Of a DNA stretch of 64,000 nucleotides, positions 9,057 to 16,331 are shown one piece after another. The position numbers and the translations under genes were made by a program. The DNA comes from Kitasatospora sp. SUK 42 (GTDB lineage: Bacteria; Actinomycetota; Actinomycetes; Streptomycetales; Streptomycetaceae). The stretch spans positions 124,001 to 188,000 of the forward strand of contig NZ_LFMD02000007.1 in the NCBI RefSeq assembly GCF_015776785.2. Direction: 5' to 3'. The notes beneath the pieces are model-generated. The model worked only from the letters and a program-made list of their open reading frames with translations. It made no database searches and was not told where the DNA came from. The first letter of the stretch is position 1. Each line of letters opens with the position of its first letter.

Positions 9057-9881
9057 TCAGGAGGCCGGGATGACCGAGCCCTGGAAGTTGTCGTTGATGT
9101 ACTTCTTGACCTCGTCGGAGTGCAGCAGCTCGGCGAGCTTCTTGACCCGCGGGTCGTTCTCCTTGCCCTTCTTCACGGCGAGGATGTTGGCGTACGGGTT
9201 GCCCTCGGCCTTCTCCAGCACCAGCGCGTCGGTGGCCGGCTTCAGGCCCGAGTCGATCGCGTAGTTGCCGTTGATGACGGCGGCGTCGAGGTCGGCGATG
9301 GAGCGGGGCAGCTGGGCGGCCTCCAGCTCCTTCCACTTGAGGTTCTTCGGGTTGCCCGTCACGTCGGCCGGGGTGGCGGCGGTGCCGGCGCCGTCCTTGA
9401 GGGTGATGAGCTTGTTGTCGGCGAGCAGCTTGAGCGCGCGGCCCTCGTTGGTGGCGTCGTTGGGCAGGCCGATGGTGGCACCGTCCGGCAGGTCGGTGAT
9501 CGACTTGACCTTCTTGGAGTAGACGCCGAGCGGCTCCAGGTGAACGGACCCGACCGAGACGATGTCGGTCCCGTTCTTCTTGTTGAAGTCCTCCAGGTAC
9601 GGGACGTGCTGGAAGTAGTTGGCGTCGGCCGAACCGTCCTGCACCGCCGTGTTGGGGGTCACGTAGTCGGTGACCTCCTTGATGTCGAGCTTGAGGCCCG
9701 CCTTCTCCGCGAGGTTGTCCTTGACGAACTTGAGGATCTGCCCGTGCGGGGTGGGGCTGGCCACGACCTTCAGCGGCGCGTTCGGGTCCGAGGAGGAGGA
9801 GCCCGAGCTGCCGCAGGCGGCCAGCGAGAGGGCGACGCCGGCGGTGGCGAGGACGCTGGTGAACTTCACAAAGTTGCGCAC
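9057..9881 (-). CDS. metQ: Methionine ABC transporter substrate-binding lipoprotein
   Basis: A 274-residue lipoprotein of the NlpA/MetQ family. The signal peptide ends in the lipobox LAAC (LSLAACGSSG), so the mature protein is anchored on the outer face of the membrane by a diacylglyceryl cysteine. The mature part begins LKVVASPTPHGQILKFV, the conserved opening of MetQ, and contains TDYVTPNTAVQDGSADANYFQH and the DAAVINGNYAIDSGL region that line the ligand site. The GTG at 9881 is chosen because it starts the signal peptide and has AAAGG about 9 nt upstream; the frame stays open further up without a plausible start. It is the last gene of metN-metI-metQ, 58 bp after metI. Confidence 0.93.
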   Translation of the reverse strand: MRNFVKFTSVLATAGVALSLAACGSSGSSSSDPNAPLKVVASPTPHGQILKFVKDNLAEKAGLKLDIKEVTDYVTPNTAVQDGSADANYFQHVPYLEDFNKKNGTDIVSVGSVHLEPLGVYSKKVKSITDLPDGATIGLPNDATNEGRALKLLADNKLITLKDGAGTAATPADVTGNPKNLKWKELEAAQLPRSIADLDAAVINGNYAIDSGLKPATDALVLEKAEGNPYANILAVKKGKENDPRVKKLAELLHSDEVKKYINDNFQGSVIPAS

Positions 9882-9939
9882 GAAAAGTGCCTTTCTGCGT
9901 GATACGGGGAGCCGCGTCCGGAGGTCGGACGGGGGAGGT

Positions 9940-10668
9940 CTAGGAGGCGACGAGGTCCTCGTCGGGGGTGACGGCGCGCGGGCGGAGCAGGCGGGTGCGT
10001 CCGCCGCCGCGGCCCCGGTTGGCCAGCCTGCGCACCGCGAGGTCACCGGCCAGCTGGATGACGGTGACGATGATCGCGATCAACGCCACGATGATCCACA
10101 TGAAGGTGGTCTCGAAGCGCAGGTAGCCGTACCGGTAGGCGAGGTCGCCGAGGCCTCCGCCGCCGACCGTGCCCGCCATCGCGGAGTAGCCGATCAGCGC
10201 GATGATCGTGGTGGTGACGGAGGCGACGATGCCGGGAAGGGCCTCGGGCACCAGCGTCTTGCGCACGAGCGTCCAGGTGCTGCCGCCCATCGCCTGGACG
10301 GCCTCGATCAGACCGCGGTCGACCTCACGGACGGAGGTCTCCACCAGCCGGGCGAAGAACGGGATCGCGCCGACGGTCAGCGGCACGGTGGCCGCCTGCC
10401 AGCCGAGGGAGTTGCCGGTCAGCCACCGGGTGAAGGAGATCAGCGCGATCATCAGGATGATGAACGGCAGCGAGCGCGCGACGTTCACGACCGCGCCGAG
10501 GACCTTGTTCACCGGCTGGTTCTGCAGCGCCCCGCCCTTGGACGTGAGCACCAGCAGGACGCCGAGCGGCAGCCCGAGGAGAACGGTGCAGAACGTCGCG
10601 ACCCCGACCATCTGGAAGGTCTCCTGGGTGGCGGGCCACATCAGCTCCTGCATCTGGTCCCAGGTCAT
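9940..10668 (-). CDS. metI: Methionine ABC transporter permease
   Basis: A 242-residue integral membrane protein with about five hydrophobic helices and the binding-protein-dependent permease (EAA) loop VQAMGGSTWTLVRKTLVPEALPGI, which contacts the ATPase MetN. Length and N-terminus (ATQETFQMVGVATFCTVLLGLPLGVLL) match MetI. It forms the membrane channel for D/L-methionine import with MetN and MetQ. Its ATG overlaps the metN stop by 4 bases (ATGA), indicating translational coupling. The C-terminus is basic and rich in Arg/Gly. Confidence 0.93.
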   Translation of the reverse strand: MTWDQMQELMWPATQETFQMVGVATFCTVLLGLPLGVLLVLTSKGGALQNQPVNKVLGAVVNVARSLPFIILMIALISFTRWLTGNSLGWQAATVPLTVGAIPFFARLVETSVREVDRGLIEAVQAMGGSTWTLVRKTLVPEALPGIVASVTTTIIALIGYSAMAGTVGGGGLGDLAYRYGYLRFETTFMWIIVALIAIIVTVIQLAGDLAVRRLANRGRGGGRTRLLRPRAVTPDEDLVAS

Positions 10669-11690
10669 GCCACCACTCCGTTCACCGCGCCGAGTACGTC
10701 CACCTGCAGGCCCTGCTCGCGCAGGTAGCCGATCGGCACCACGTTGTCCTGGTGGCTGCCGGCCAGTTCGACCCGCATCCGGCCGACCATCCGGCCCGAG
10801 ATGGTCTCCACGGCGGCGCCGAGGATGTTGATGTCGATCTGGTAGGTGCGGGCGAGCTGGGAGACGAACGGCTGGGCCGAGGTGTCGCCCTGGAAGGTGA
10901 TCTCCAGCACGGTGGTGCCGGCGTGGCCGGTGCCGAACTCGCTGAGCGGGAACAGCTCGCGGGCCAGCTCGGAGCCGGGCTTGGCCAGCAGGTCGGCGAG
11001 CTCGCCGGACTCGACCACCCGGCCGCCGCGCATCAGGGCGGCGGAGTCGCAGACGGACTTGATGACGTCCATCTCGTGGGTGATCAGCAGGACGGTGAGG
11101 CCCAGCTGCTGGTTGAGGTCGCGCAGCAGCTTGAGGATCGAGCGGGTGGTCTCCGGGTCGAGGGCCGAGGTCGCCTCGTCGGAGAGCAGCACCTTGGGGT
11201 CGCCGGCCAGGGCGCGGGCGATGCCCACGCGCTGCTTCTGGCCGCCGGAGAGCTGGTTGGGGTAGCTGCGGGCCTTGTCGCCGAGGCCGACCAGGTCGAG
11301 CAGCTCGGCGGCCTTGCGGCGGCGCTGGGTGCGGTCCAGGCCGATGATCTCCAGCGGGAGCTCGACGTTCTGCTGCACCGTGCGGGAGGCGAGCAGGTTG
11401 AAGTGCTGGAAGACCATGCCGATCCGGCGGCGCGCCTCGCGCAGCTCGCGGCCGGCCCGGTTCTCACCGCCGGACAGCGCCGTCAGCTCGACCCCGTCCA
11501 CGCTGACCGTGCCGGAGGTCGGGCGCTCCAGCATGTTCACGCAGCGGATGAGGGTGGACTTGCCGGCACCGCTGGTGCCGACGACTCCGTAGACCTCGCC
11601 CGGGCGGACGTGCAGGTCGACGCCGGCGAGGGCGGTCACCTCGCGGCCTCGGGAACGGTAGACCTTCGTGAGGTCCGTGGTGGTTATCAC
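10665..11690 (-). CDS. metN: Methionine ABC transporter ATP-binding protein
   Basis: A 341-residue ABC ATPase with Walker A GTSGAGKST, signature LSGGQKQR, Walker B VLLSDEATSALD and H-loop LLITHEMDV. The last ~80 residues (LEITFQGDTSAQPFVSQLARTYQIDINILGA) are the NIL domain, which in MetN binds methionine and inhibits transport when the amino acid is plentiful. The GTG at 11690 (VITTTDLTKVYRSRG) is chosen with GGAAA upstream; the open frame extends far 5' to 12032 but has no MetN-like sequence there. First gene of metNIQ; the 5' region contains a possible regulatory leader reading frame at 11995-12021. Confidence 0.93.
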   Translation of the reverse strand: MITTTDLTKVYRSRGREVTALAGVDLHVRPGEVYGVVGTSGAGKSTLIRCVNMLERPTSGTVSVDGVELTALSGGENRAGRELREARRRIGMVFQHFNLLASRTVQQNVELPLEIIGLDRTQRRRKAAELLDLVGLGDKARSYPNQLSGGQKQRVGIARALAGDPKVLLSDEATSALDPETTRSILKLLRDLNQQLGLTVLLITHEMDVIKSVCDSAALMRGGRVVESGELADLLAKPGSELARELFPLSEFGTGHAGTTVLEITFQGDTSAQPFVSQLARTYQIDINILGAAVETISGRMVGRMRVELAGSHQDNVVPIGYLREQGLQVDVLGAVNGVVA

Positions 11691-11994
11691 AACTATTTCC
11701 GTGGGTCGGGGGCGGGCGTCGGCGTCAACCGCCCGACCGATCACGGTCGGCGGCTCCGCACAGCGCTTCACCAGGGGGATCCGGACCTGCCATCCCTTGA
11801 TCGTGGCCGTCGGACGGCCGGGCCACGCGACGGCGTGGCCCTCACGAGTCACCGGCACGCGCGGGTGAGCGGGCAGGCCGGTGGGGAAGGGGTCCGGGAG
11901 GAGGGGCGTGCTCGCACCGACGGGAGCGACGCCGAGTCTCGCTTCGGGGCGCGAGGGGGTGGCACCCTCAAGGGGGCGCCGGGGGCGATGGCCC

Positions 11995-12021
11995 TCAGCA
12001 GTGACACATTCGACGGCACAT
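11995..12021 (-). promoter_or_regulatory. Putative 8-codon leader peptide MCRRMCHC upstream of metNIQ
   Basis: Seen: an ATG at 12021 followed by a short frame encoding M-C-R-R-M-C-H-C and a TGA, with AGGTGA 7 nt upstream of the ATG. Five of eight codons are Met or Cys. About 300 nt separate its stop from the metN start, and GC-rich inverted repeats (for example GAGGG/CCCTC around 11953-11969) follow it. Inferred: a ribosome-stalling attenuator sensing methionyl- or cysteinyl-tRNA that controls methionine import. Short Cys-containing leader peptides upstream of sulfur genes are known in actinobacteria. A longer in-frame start (12189) exists, but the RBS-linked 8-codon version is the better candidate. 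Confidence 0.5.
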
Positions 12022-12129
12022 GGCACGCTCACCTGCCGGCAGCGTGCCGGTGGGGGTCCAGTTCGTCGTCGCAGTCATGTGAGCCAGTAAAACAGATCCG
12101 CCGGGGCTGCGCCCAATTGTTCTGAAGGG

Positions 12130-12148
12130 CTGTCCGCATTGCGGACAG
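12130..12148. repeat. Perfect inverted repeat in metN/acetyltransferase intergenic region
   Basis: Arms CTGTCCGC and GCGGACAG around ATT (8-bp stem, 3-nt loop). It lies between the acetyltransferase terminator and the metNIQ leader frame. It could be a regulator site or a second terminator hairpin. Confidence 0.5.
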
Positions 12149-12177
12149 TCTCCGCGGCCATCAGCGCCGATACGGCT

Positions 12178-12216
12178 CGACGCCGCCACCGGAATGTCCG
12201 GATGGTGGCGGCGTCG
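12178..12216 (-). terminator. Terminator of acetyltransferase gene
   Basis: Perfect 13-bp stem (12178-12190 with 12204-12216) and a 13-nt loop, 24 bp beyond the stop of the minus-strand acetyltransferase gene. Confidence 0.8.
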
Positions 12217-12239
12217 AGGGGCCCGGTACGGGCGGGGGC

Positions 12240-12743
12240 TCAGGCGGTCGCGGCCAGCGGGGCCTCGGCGGGCTTCTCCAGGTGGACGAAGCTCAGCCGG
12301 CTGCTGATCTGTTCGACGCCGGTCTGCCGGTAGCCCTGGCGGGCGTACAGCCGCAGGTTGCCCAGGCTGCGGTGGCCGGTGAACAGGCGGTAGGCGGACA
12401 CCGGGCGGCCGTCCTCGGCCAGTCGGCGCTCCAGCGCGTCCAGCAGCCGGCCGCCCAGGCCGTGCCGCTGCATCCGGGGGTGGACCACCAGACGCCCTAT
12501 CCGGCCGATGCCGTCGTCGCCGATGTGGCCGCGGATGGTGCCGACCACCTCGTCGCCCAGTCGGGCGACCAGGACGTGCTGTTCGGTCAGCTCGGCGCGC
12601 AGGCTCTCCAGGCTCTGCGTCAGGGGCTCGATCGCCCAGTCGCCGTACAGCTCCGCCTCGGTCTGGTAGCCGAGGTACTGGAGCTTGAGGATCTGCTCCG
12701 CATCCTCGGCCGTCGCAGCCGAGATGATCACGCTCATGCCCAT
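12240..12743 (-). CDS. GNAT-family N-acetyltransferase
   Basis: A 167-residue single-domain GNAT protein. It opens VIISAATAEDAEQILKLQYLGYQ and carries the acetyl-CoA pyrophosphate loop in RIGRLVVHPRMQRHGLGGRLLDALE, followed by FTGHRSLGNLRLYARQGYRQ, the usual C-terminal strand and helix. The substrate is not predictable. The ATG at 12743 is chosen because GGGGAGG lies 9 nt upstream; a second ATG two codons later is less well placed. It is monocistronic: terminated at 12178-12216 and followed upstream by the sigma-factor remnant on the same strand. Confidence 0.85.
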   Translation of the reverse strand: MGMSVIISAATAEDAEQILKLQYLGYQTEAELYGDWAIEPLTQSLESLRAELTEQHVLVARLGDEVVGTIRGHIGDDGIGRIGRLVVHPRMQRHGLGGRLLDALERRLAEDGRPVSAYRLFTGHRSLGNLRLYARQGYRQTGVEQISSRLSFVHLEKPAEAPLAATA

Positions 12744-12957
12744 GTGGAGGGGCCTCCCCAGTCGTCGTGCCCGGCGCGCAGAGGGTGGCGCGCTCACGCT
12801 CAGTATCCGAGTGATCGCGTCACCGTCAAGAGCTATGTTCGCCAGCGCTCTACCCGGGTGTCAGCTTCTCTCAACCTCCAGGGAGGCGGACGTGGCGAGA
12901 GTCACGCCCGGGCGGGGAGGGGACGGGCACGGATGGCGAGGGGCCGGTCGCCCGGTG

Positions 12958-13224
12958 TCACGGGTAGCGCTCCGCGTGGAGGAGCAGCCGCAGGCAGGCC
13001 AGGCAGCGGGAGCGGGTGGGGCCGATCGAGCCGCGCGGCATGCCGAGGCGCTCGGAGAGCTCGCGGTAGGTGGGTGGCGGGTCCTCGGCGAGGGCGGCGA
13101 TCAGTTGCGGACAGCGGCCGGGCAGCGCGGCGACGGTCTCACGGACCACCCGGCGGCGGCGCTCGGCGAGGTAGACGTCCTCGGCGGAGGGGACGGGCGA
13201 AAGGGGGGTGCACACACCGTGCAT
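12958..13224 (-). pseudogene. Remnant of an ECF sigma factor (region 4 only)
   Basis: An 88-codon frame whose last ~60 residues (ALPGRCPQLIAALAE, YRELSERLGMPRGSIGPTRSRCLACLRLLL) match the C-terminal sigma-4 helix-turn-helix of ECF-type sigma factors. Region 2, needed for core binding and the -10 element, is absent, and no continuation was found in any frame upstream before the MITE-like element at 13331. No good ribosome binding site precedes the ATG at 13224. Most likely a 5'-truncated gene; a short free-standing DNA-binding protein is the alternative. Confidence 0.6.
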
Positions 13225-13272
13225 GACGGGCCCGGGCGGGGCCGGTTACGCCCCGGTCGGGGCGCGCACACA

Positions 13273-13308
13273 GGAGGGGCGCGCCGGTCGAACCGGGCGC
13301 GCCCCTCC
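13273..13308. repeat. Long near-perfect inverted repeat
   Basis: Arms of ~16 bp (left arm begins GGAGGGGCGCGCC, right arm ends GGCGCGCCCCTCC) with one bulged G. It lies between the start of the sigma remnant and the MITE-like element, so it does not sit where a terminator of either neighbour would be expected. Confidence 0.6.
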
Positions 13309-13330
13309 CCCGCGGGCCGAGGATCAGCCC

Positions 13331-13504
13331 GGGGCCTGTCTTCGAACTCCCGTCGTCCGCCCGGAGGGCGGGCGGGGCGGCGTTGGGGTGCGTGCATCGC
13401 AAGGCGGAGGAGGGAGCCACTGCGGAGCATTGGCGACCGACGACAACGCGGCGAGGTGCGTGCCCCGGCGCCGCCCCGCAGACGCGAGTTTGAAGACAGG
13501 CCCC
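13331..13504. mobile_element. MITE-like element with 19-bp terminal inverted repeats
   Basis: The ends are GGGGCCTGTCTTCGAACTC (13331-13349) and the inverse complement of GGGGCCTGTCTTCAAACTC (13486-13504): 18 of 19 bases match. The 174-bp interval has no transposase and no credible gene. Length, terminal repeats and lack of coding capacity fit a miniature inverted-repeat element mobilised in trans by an IS transposase. No clear target-site duplication is visible. It ends 42 bp before the universal stress protein start and may contribute to that promoter. Confidence 0.65.
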
Positions 13505-13546
13505 AGGGCTCCTGCCTCGATCCGCCGCGGACCCAAGGAGGACGCC

Positions 13547-14410
13547 GTGACCGGACCCGTCGCCGCCGGACCCGTCGTGGTCGGATTCGACGGCTCACCC
13601 GAGAGCCTGGCCGCCACCGAGTGGGCCGCCCGTGAGGCGCAGCGCCGTGGTGTGCACCTCGACGTCGTGGAGGCCTGGCCCTGGCCGAAGCGGGACGTGG
13701 TCGGCAGCGAACAGGTCTACGAGCGCGCGATGTCACAGCTCGCCGAGCGTGAGGCCGGGCTGCGCGCCCTGCTGCCCGACCTCTCGATCTCGTCCTCGGT
13801 GGTGTCCGACGACCCGGCCGAGGCGCTGGAGGCCGCCGGGCGGGACGCCGGGCTGCTCGTGCTCGGCTCGCGCGGGCTGGGCGCCCTGCGCGGCTTCCTG
13901 ACCGGTTCGGTGAGCCAGGCGGTGCTGCGCCGCGCGCCCAGCCCGGTGGTGCTGGTCCGGGCCGAGGGCGGCGAATCGGACGGCCCCGTGATGGTCGGCC
14001 TCGACGTGGCGCACCCGGTGGAGGACCTGCTGGCGTTCGCCTTCGAGGCCGCGGCCCTCCGCTCGGCGCCGCTGCGCGTCGTCCACGTCTGGTCCCCGCC
14101 GGCCGGCAGTGAGTACATGGCCTTCGACGCCATCGGCGGGCTGGAGAAGGAGGTCTCCGCCGTCGAGCGGACCGAACTCGACGAGGCACTGGAGCCCTGG
14201 CGGGCCCGCCACCCCGAGGTGGAGGTGTCGACCGACCTGATCCGTGGCAAGGCCGCCGTCACCCTGGTGGACGCGGCCGCCACGGCCCGGCTGCTCGTCG
14301 TCGGCCGCCGCGCCCGCCGGCTGCCGCTGCTCCACCACCACCTCGGCTCGGTGGCGCACGCCGTCATCCACCACGTCCACTGCCCGGTCGCCGTCATCCC
14401 GTTCGGCTGA
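13547..14410 (+). CDS. Universal stress protein with two Usp domains
   Basis: A 287-residue tandem UspA protein. Domain 1 (residues ~5-145) opens PVVVGFDGSPESLAATEWA and has the ATP-loop pattern G-x2-G-x9-G-S in GSRGLGALRGFLTGSVS. Domain 2 (residues ~148-285) opens PVMVGLDVAHPVEDLLAFA and ends VHCPVAVIPFG, but its nucleotide loop (VGRRARRLPLLHHHLGSVAH) is diverged. Such proteins bind ATP/AMP and accumulate in stress or stationary phase. The GTG at 13547 has AAGGAGGA 5 nt upstream; the open frame extends into the MITE-like element but codes nothing recognisable there. Confidence 0.9.
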   Translation: MTGPVAAGPVVVGFDGSPESLAATEWAAREAQRRGVHLDVVEAWPWPKRDVVGSEQVYERAMSQLAEREAGLRALLPDLSISSSVVSDDPAEALEAAGRDAGLLVLGSRGLGALRGFLTGSVSQAVLRRAPSPVVLVRAEGGESDGPVMVGLDVAHPVEDLLAFAFEAAALRSAPLRVVHVWSPPAGSEYMAFDAIGGLEKEVSAVERTELDEALEPWRARHPEVEVSTDLIRGKAAVTLVDAAATARLLVVGRRARRLPLLHHHLGSVAHAVIHHVHCPVAVIPFG

Positions 14411-14660
14411 CCGGAGGACGAACCGGGGGCCGATCCGCGGATGTTCGGCCGTTCGTACCCGGCGCGCCCGGGCCCCGACGAGGGCCTGGGTCCGGGCCCG
14501 GGTCCGCCGGCCCCGGCATGGGGTCCTCCGGCCCTGATGCGGCGTCGCCGGCCGCTCCGATCCTGGACGCGTGGAAGCGGCCGTCCGGCCGGATCCGGTC
14601 GAGTCGACGGTGCGCCCTTCCCGCCGCTCGACCGACACCCACGAGTCCCGGAGGACCCGC

Positions 14661-16331
14661 ATGTTCTGCTTCCAGTGCGAACAGACCGACCGCACCGGCG
14701 CCACCCCCGGCTGTGCCGGTCCGGTCGGCAACTGCGGCAAGGACTCCCCCACTTCGGACCTCCAGGACCTCCTGATCCACGCGGTCAAGGGCATCGCCCA
14801 GTACGCCGCGCAGGCCCGCGCCCTGGGCGATCCGGACGACGACGCGGCGGCCTTCACGCTGTACGCGGTCTTCACCACGCTCACCAACGTCAACTTCAAC
14901 CCGACCCGCTTCGCCGCCCTGATCCAGGAGGCCGCCACCGTCCGCGACCGCGCCCGGGAGCGCTACGAGCGGGCCTCCCGCGCCGTCGGCCGGGAGCCGC
15001 GGCCGCTCGCCGGCCCGGCCGCCTGGACGCCGGGCGCGGACGCCGCCGCGCTCGCGCGCCAGGCGCGGGAGTTCCGCGTGGACGCCGGGCTCGCCCTGGT
15101 GGGGCCGGACGTGGTCGGGCTGCGCTCGCTCCACCTCTACGCGCTGAAGGGCATCTGCGCCTACGCCCACCACGCCGACGTGCTCGGCCGCCGCAGCGCC
15201 GCGGTGCTCGGCGGCGTGGAGGACGCCCTGGCCTACCTGGCCGGCGAGCCCACCGACCCCGCCGAACTGCTGGAACGCGCCGTCGGCCTCGGCCGGCTGA
15301 ACCTCACGGCGATCGAACTGCTCGACGCGGCCAACACCGGCAGCTACGGCGCCCAGCAGCCCACCGCCGTGCGCACCACCCCGGTCGCGGGCAAGGCGAT
15401 CCTGGTCAGCGGCCACGACCTGGGGGACCTGGAGGCCCTGCTGGAGCAGACCGCGGGCCAGGGCGTCAACGTCTACACCCACGGCGAGATGCTCCCGGCC
15501 CACGCCTACCCGCTGCTCAAGGCCCACCCGCACCTGGTCGGCAACTACGGCGGCGCCTGGCAGGACCAGCAGCAGGAGTTCGCCGCCTTCCCCGGCCCGA
15601 TCCTGATGACCTCCAACTGCATCATCGAGCCGCACATCGGCTACCGCCGCCGGATCTTCACCGCAGGACCGGTCGGCTGGCCCGGCGTCCGACACCTCGC
15701 CGACCACGGCTTCGGCCCGCTGATCCAGGCCGCCAAGGCCCTGCCGGGCTTCCCGGAGACCCCGGCCGAGGAGGAGTTCATCACCGTCGGCTTCGGCCGC
15801 GACGCCGTGCTCGCGGTCGCCGACCAGGTGGTCGACGCCGTCCGCCAGGGCGCGATCCGGCACTTCTTCCTGATCGGCGGCTGCGACGGCCCCACCCCCG
15901 GGCGCGACTACTACACCGAATTCGCCCTCGGCGCTCCCCGGGACAGCGTGGTGCTCACCCTCGGCTGCGCCAAGTACCGCTTCAACCGGCACGACTTCGG
16001 CGAGATCGCCGGCCTGCCGCGGCTGCTGGACCTCGGCCAGTGCAACGACACCTACTCCGCCATCCGGATCGCCACCGCGCTGGCCGACGCCTTCGAGTGC
16101 GAGATCAACGACCTGCCGCTCACCCTGGCGCTGTCCTGGACGGAGCAGAAGGCCGTCGCGGTGCTGCTCACCCTGCTCGCGCTGGGCATCCGCAACATCC
16201 ACCTCGGGCCGTCGCTGCCCGGCTTCCTCACCCCCGCGCTGGTCGACGAACTGGTGAGGCGCTTCGACCTGCGGGTGATCGGCGACCCGGCCGCCGACCT
16301 GGCCGCCGCGCTGGAGCGGACGGCGTCATGA
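14661..16331 (+). CDS. hcp: Hybrid cluster protein (hydroxylamine/NO reductase), class II
   Basis: A 556-residue protein of usual Hcp length. The N-terminal cysteines are spaced C3-x2-C6-x11-C18-x6-C25, the pattern of class II Hcps with a [2Fe-2S] cluster (as in E. coli). The hybrid cluster ligands are in the C-terminal half, for example GGCDGPTPGRDYY, LTLGCAKYRF and LGQCNDTYS. Hcp reduces nitric oxide or hydroxylamine and protects against nitrosative stress under low oxygen. The ATG at 14661 begins the cysteine motif and has GGAGG 7 nt upstream; an in-frame ATG at 14571 adds unconserved sequence. Its stop overlaps the start of the reductase gene (ATGA). Confidence 0.95.
   Translation: MFCFQCEQTDRTGATPGCAGPVGNCGKDSPTSDLQDLLIHAVKGIAQYAAQARALGDPDDDAAAFTLYAVFTTLTNVNFNPTRFAALIQEAATVRDRARERYERASRAVGREPRPLAGPAAWTPGADAAALARQAREFRVDAGLALVGPDVVGLRSLHLYALKGICAYAHHADVLGRRSAAVLGGVEDALAYLAGEPTDPAELLERAVGLGRLNLTAIELLDAANTGSYGAQQPTAVRTTPVAGKAILVSGHDLGDLEALLEQTAGQGVNVYTHGEMLPAHAYPLLKAHPHLVGNYGGAWQDQQQEFAAFPGPILMTSNCIIEPHIGYRRRIFTAGPVGWPGVRHLADHGFGPLIQAAKALPGFPETPAEEEFITVGFGRDAVLAVADQVVDAVRQGAIRHFFLIGGCDGPTPGRDYYTEFALGAPRDSVVLTLGCAKYRFNRHDFGEIAGLPRLLDLGQCNDTYSAIRIATALADAFECEINDLPLTLALSWTEQKAVAVLLTLLALGIRNIHLGPSLPGFLTPALVDELVRRFDLRVIGDPAADLAAALERTAS

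Larger units (their letters stand above)
13225..13546. other. 322-bp region with hairpin and MITE-like element
   Basis: No gene supported. It holds a near-perfect inverted repeat at 13273-13308, the MITE-like element at 13331-13504, and the ribosome binding site of the universal stress protein gene. Open frames across the element in several phases are not credible proteins. Confidence 0.6.

Noticed and set aside
11691..12120. SAM riboswitch upstream of metN
   Set aside because: Some GGTGCC and CCGGC pieces recall SAM-binding RNAs, but the ordered core could not be aligned; left to an Rfam scan.
12743..12759. RBS-sequestering hairpin GGGGAGGCCCC before the acetyltransferase gene
   Set aside because: The possible stem is only 4 bp with a 3-nt loop and may be chance in this GC-rich sequence.
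13101..14189. Minus-strand 362-codon frame across the MITE-like element and the stress gene
   Set aside because: Arg/Pro-rich shadow product without domains; the plus-strand universal stress protein explains the region.
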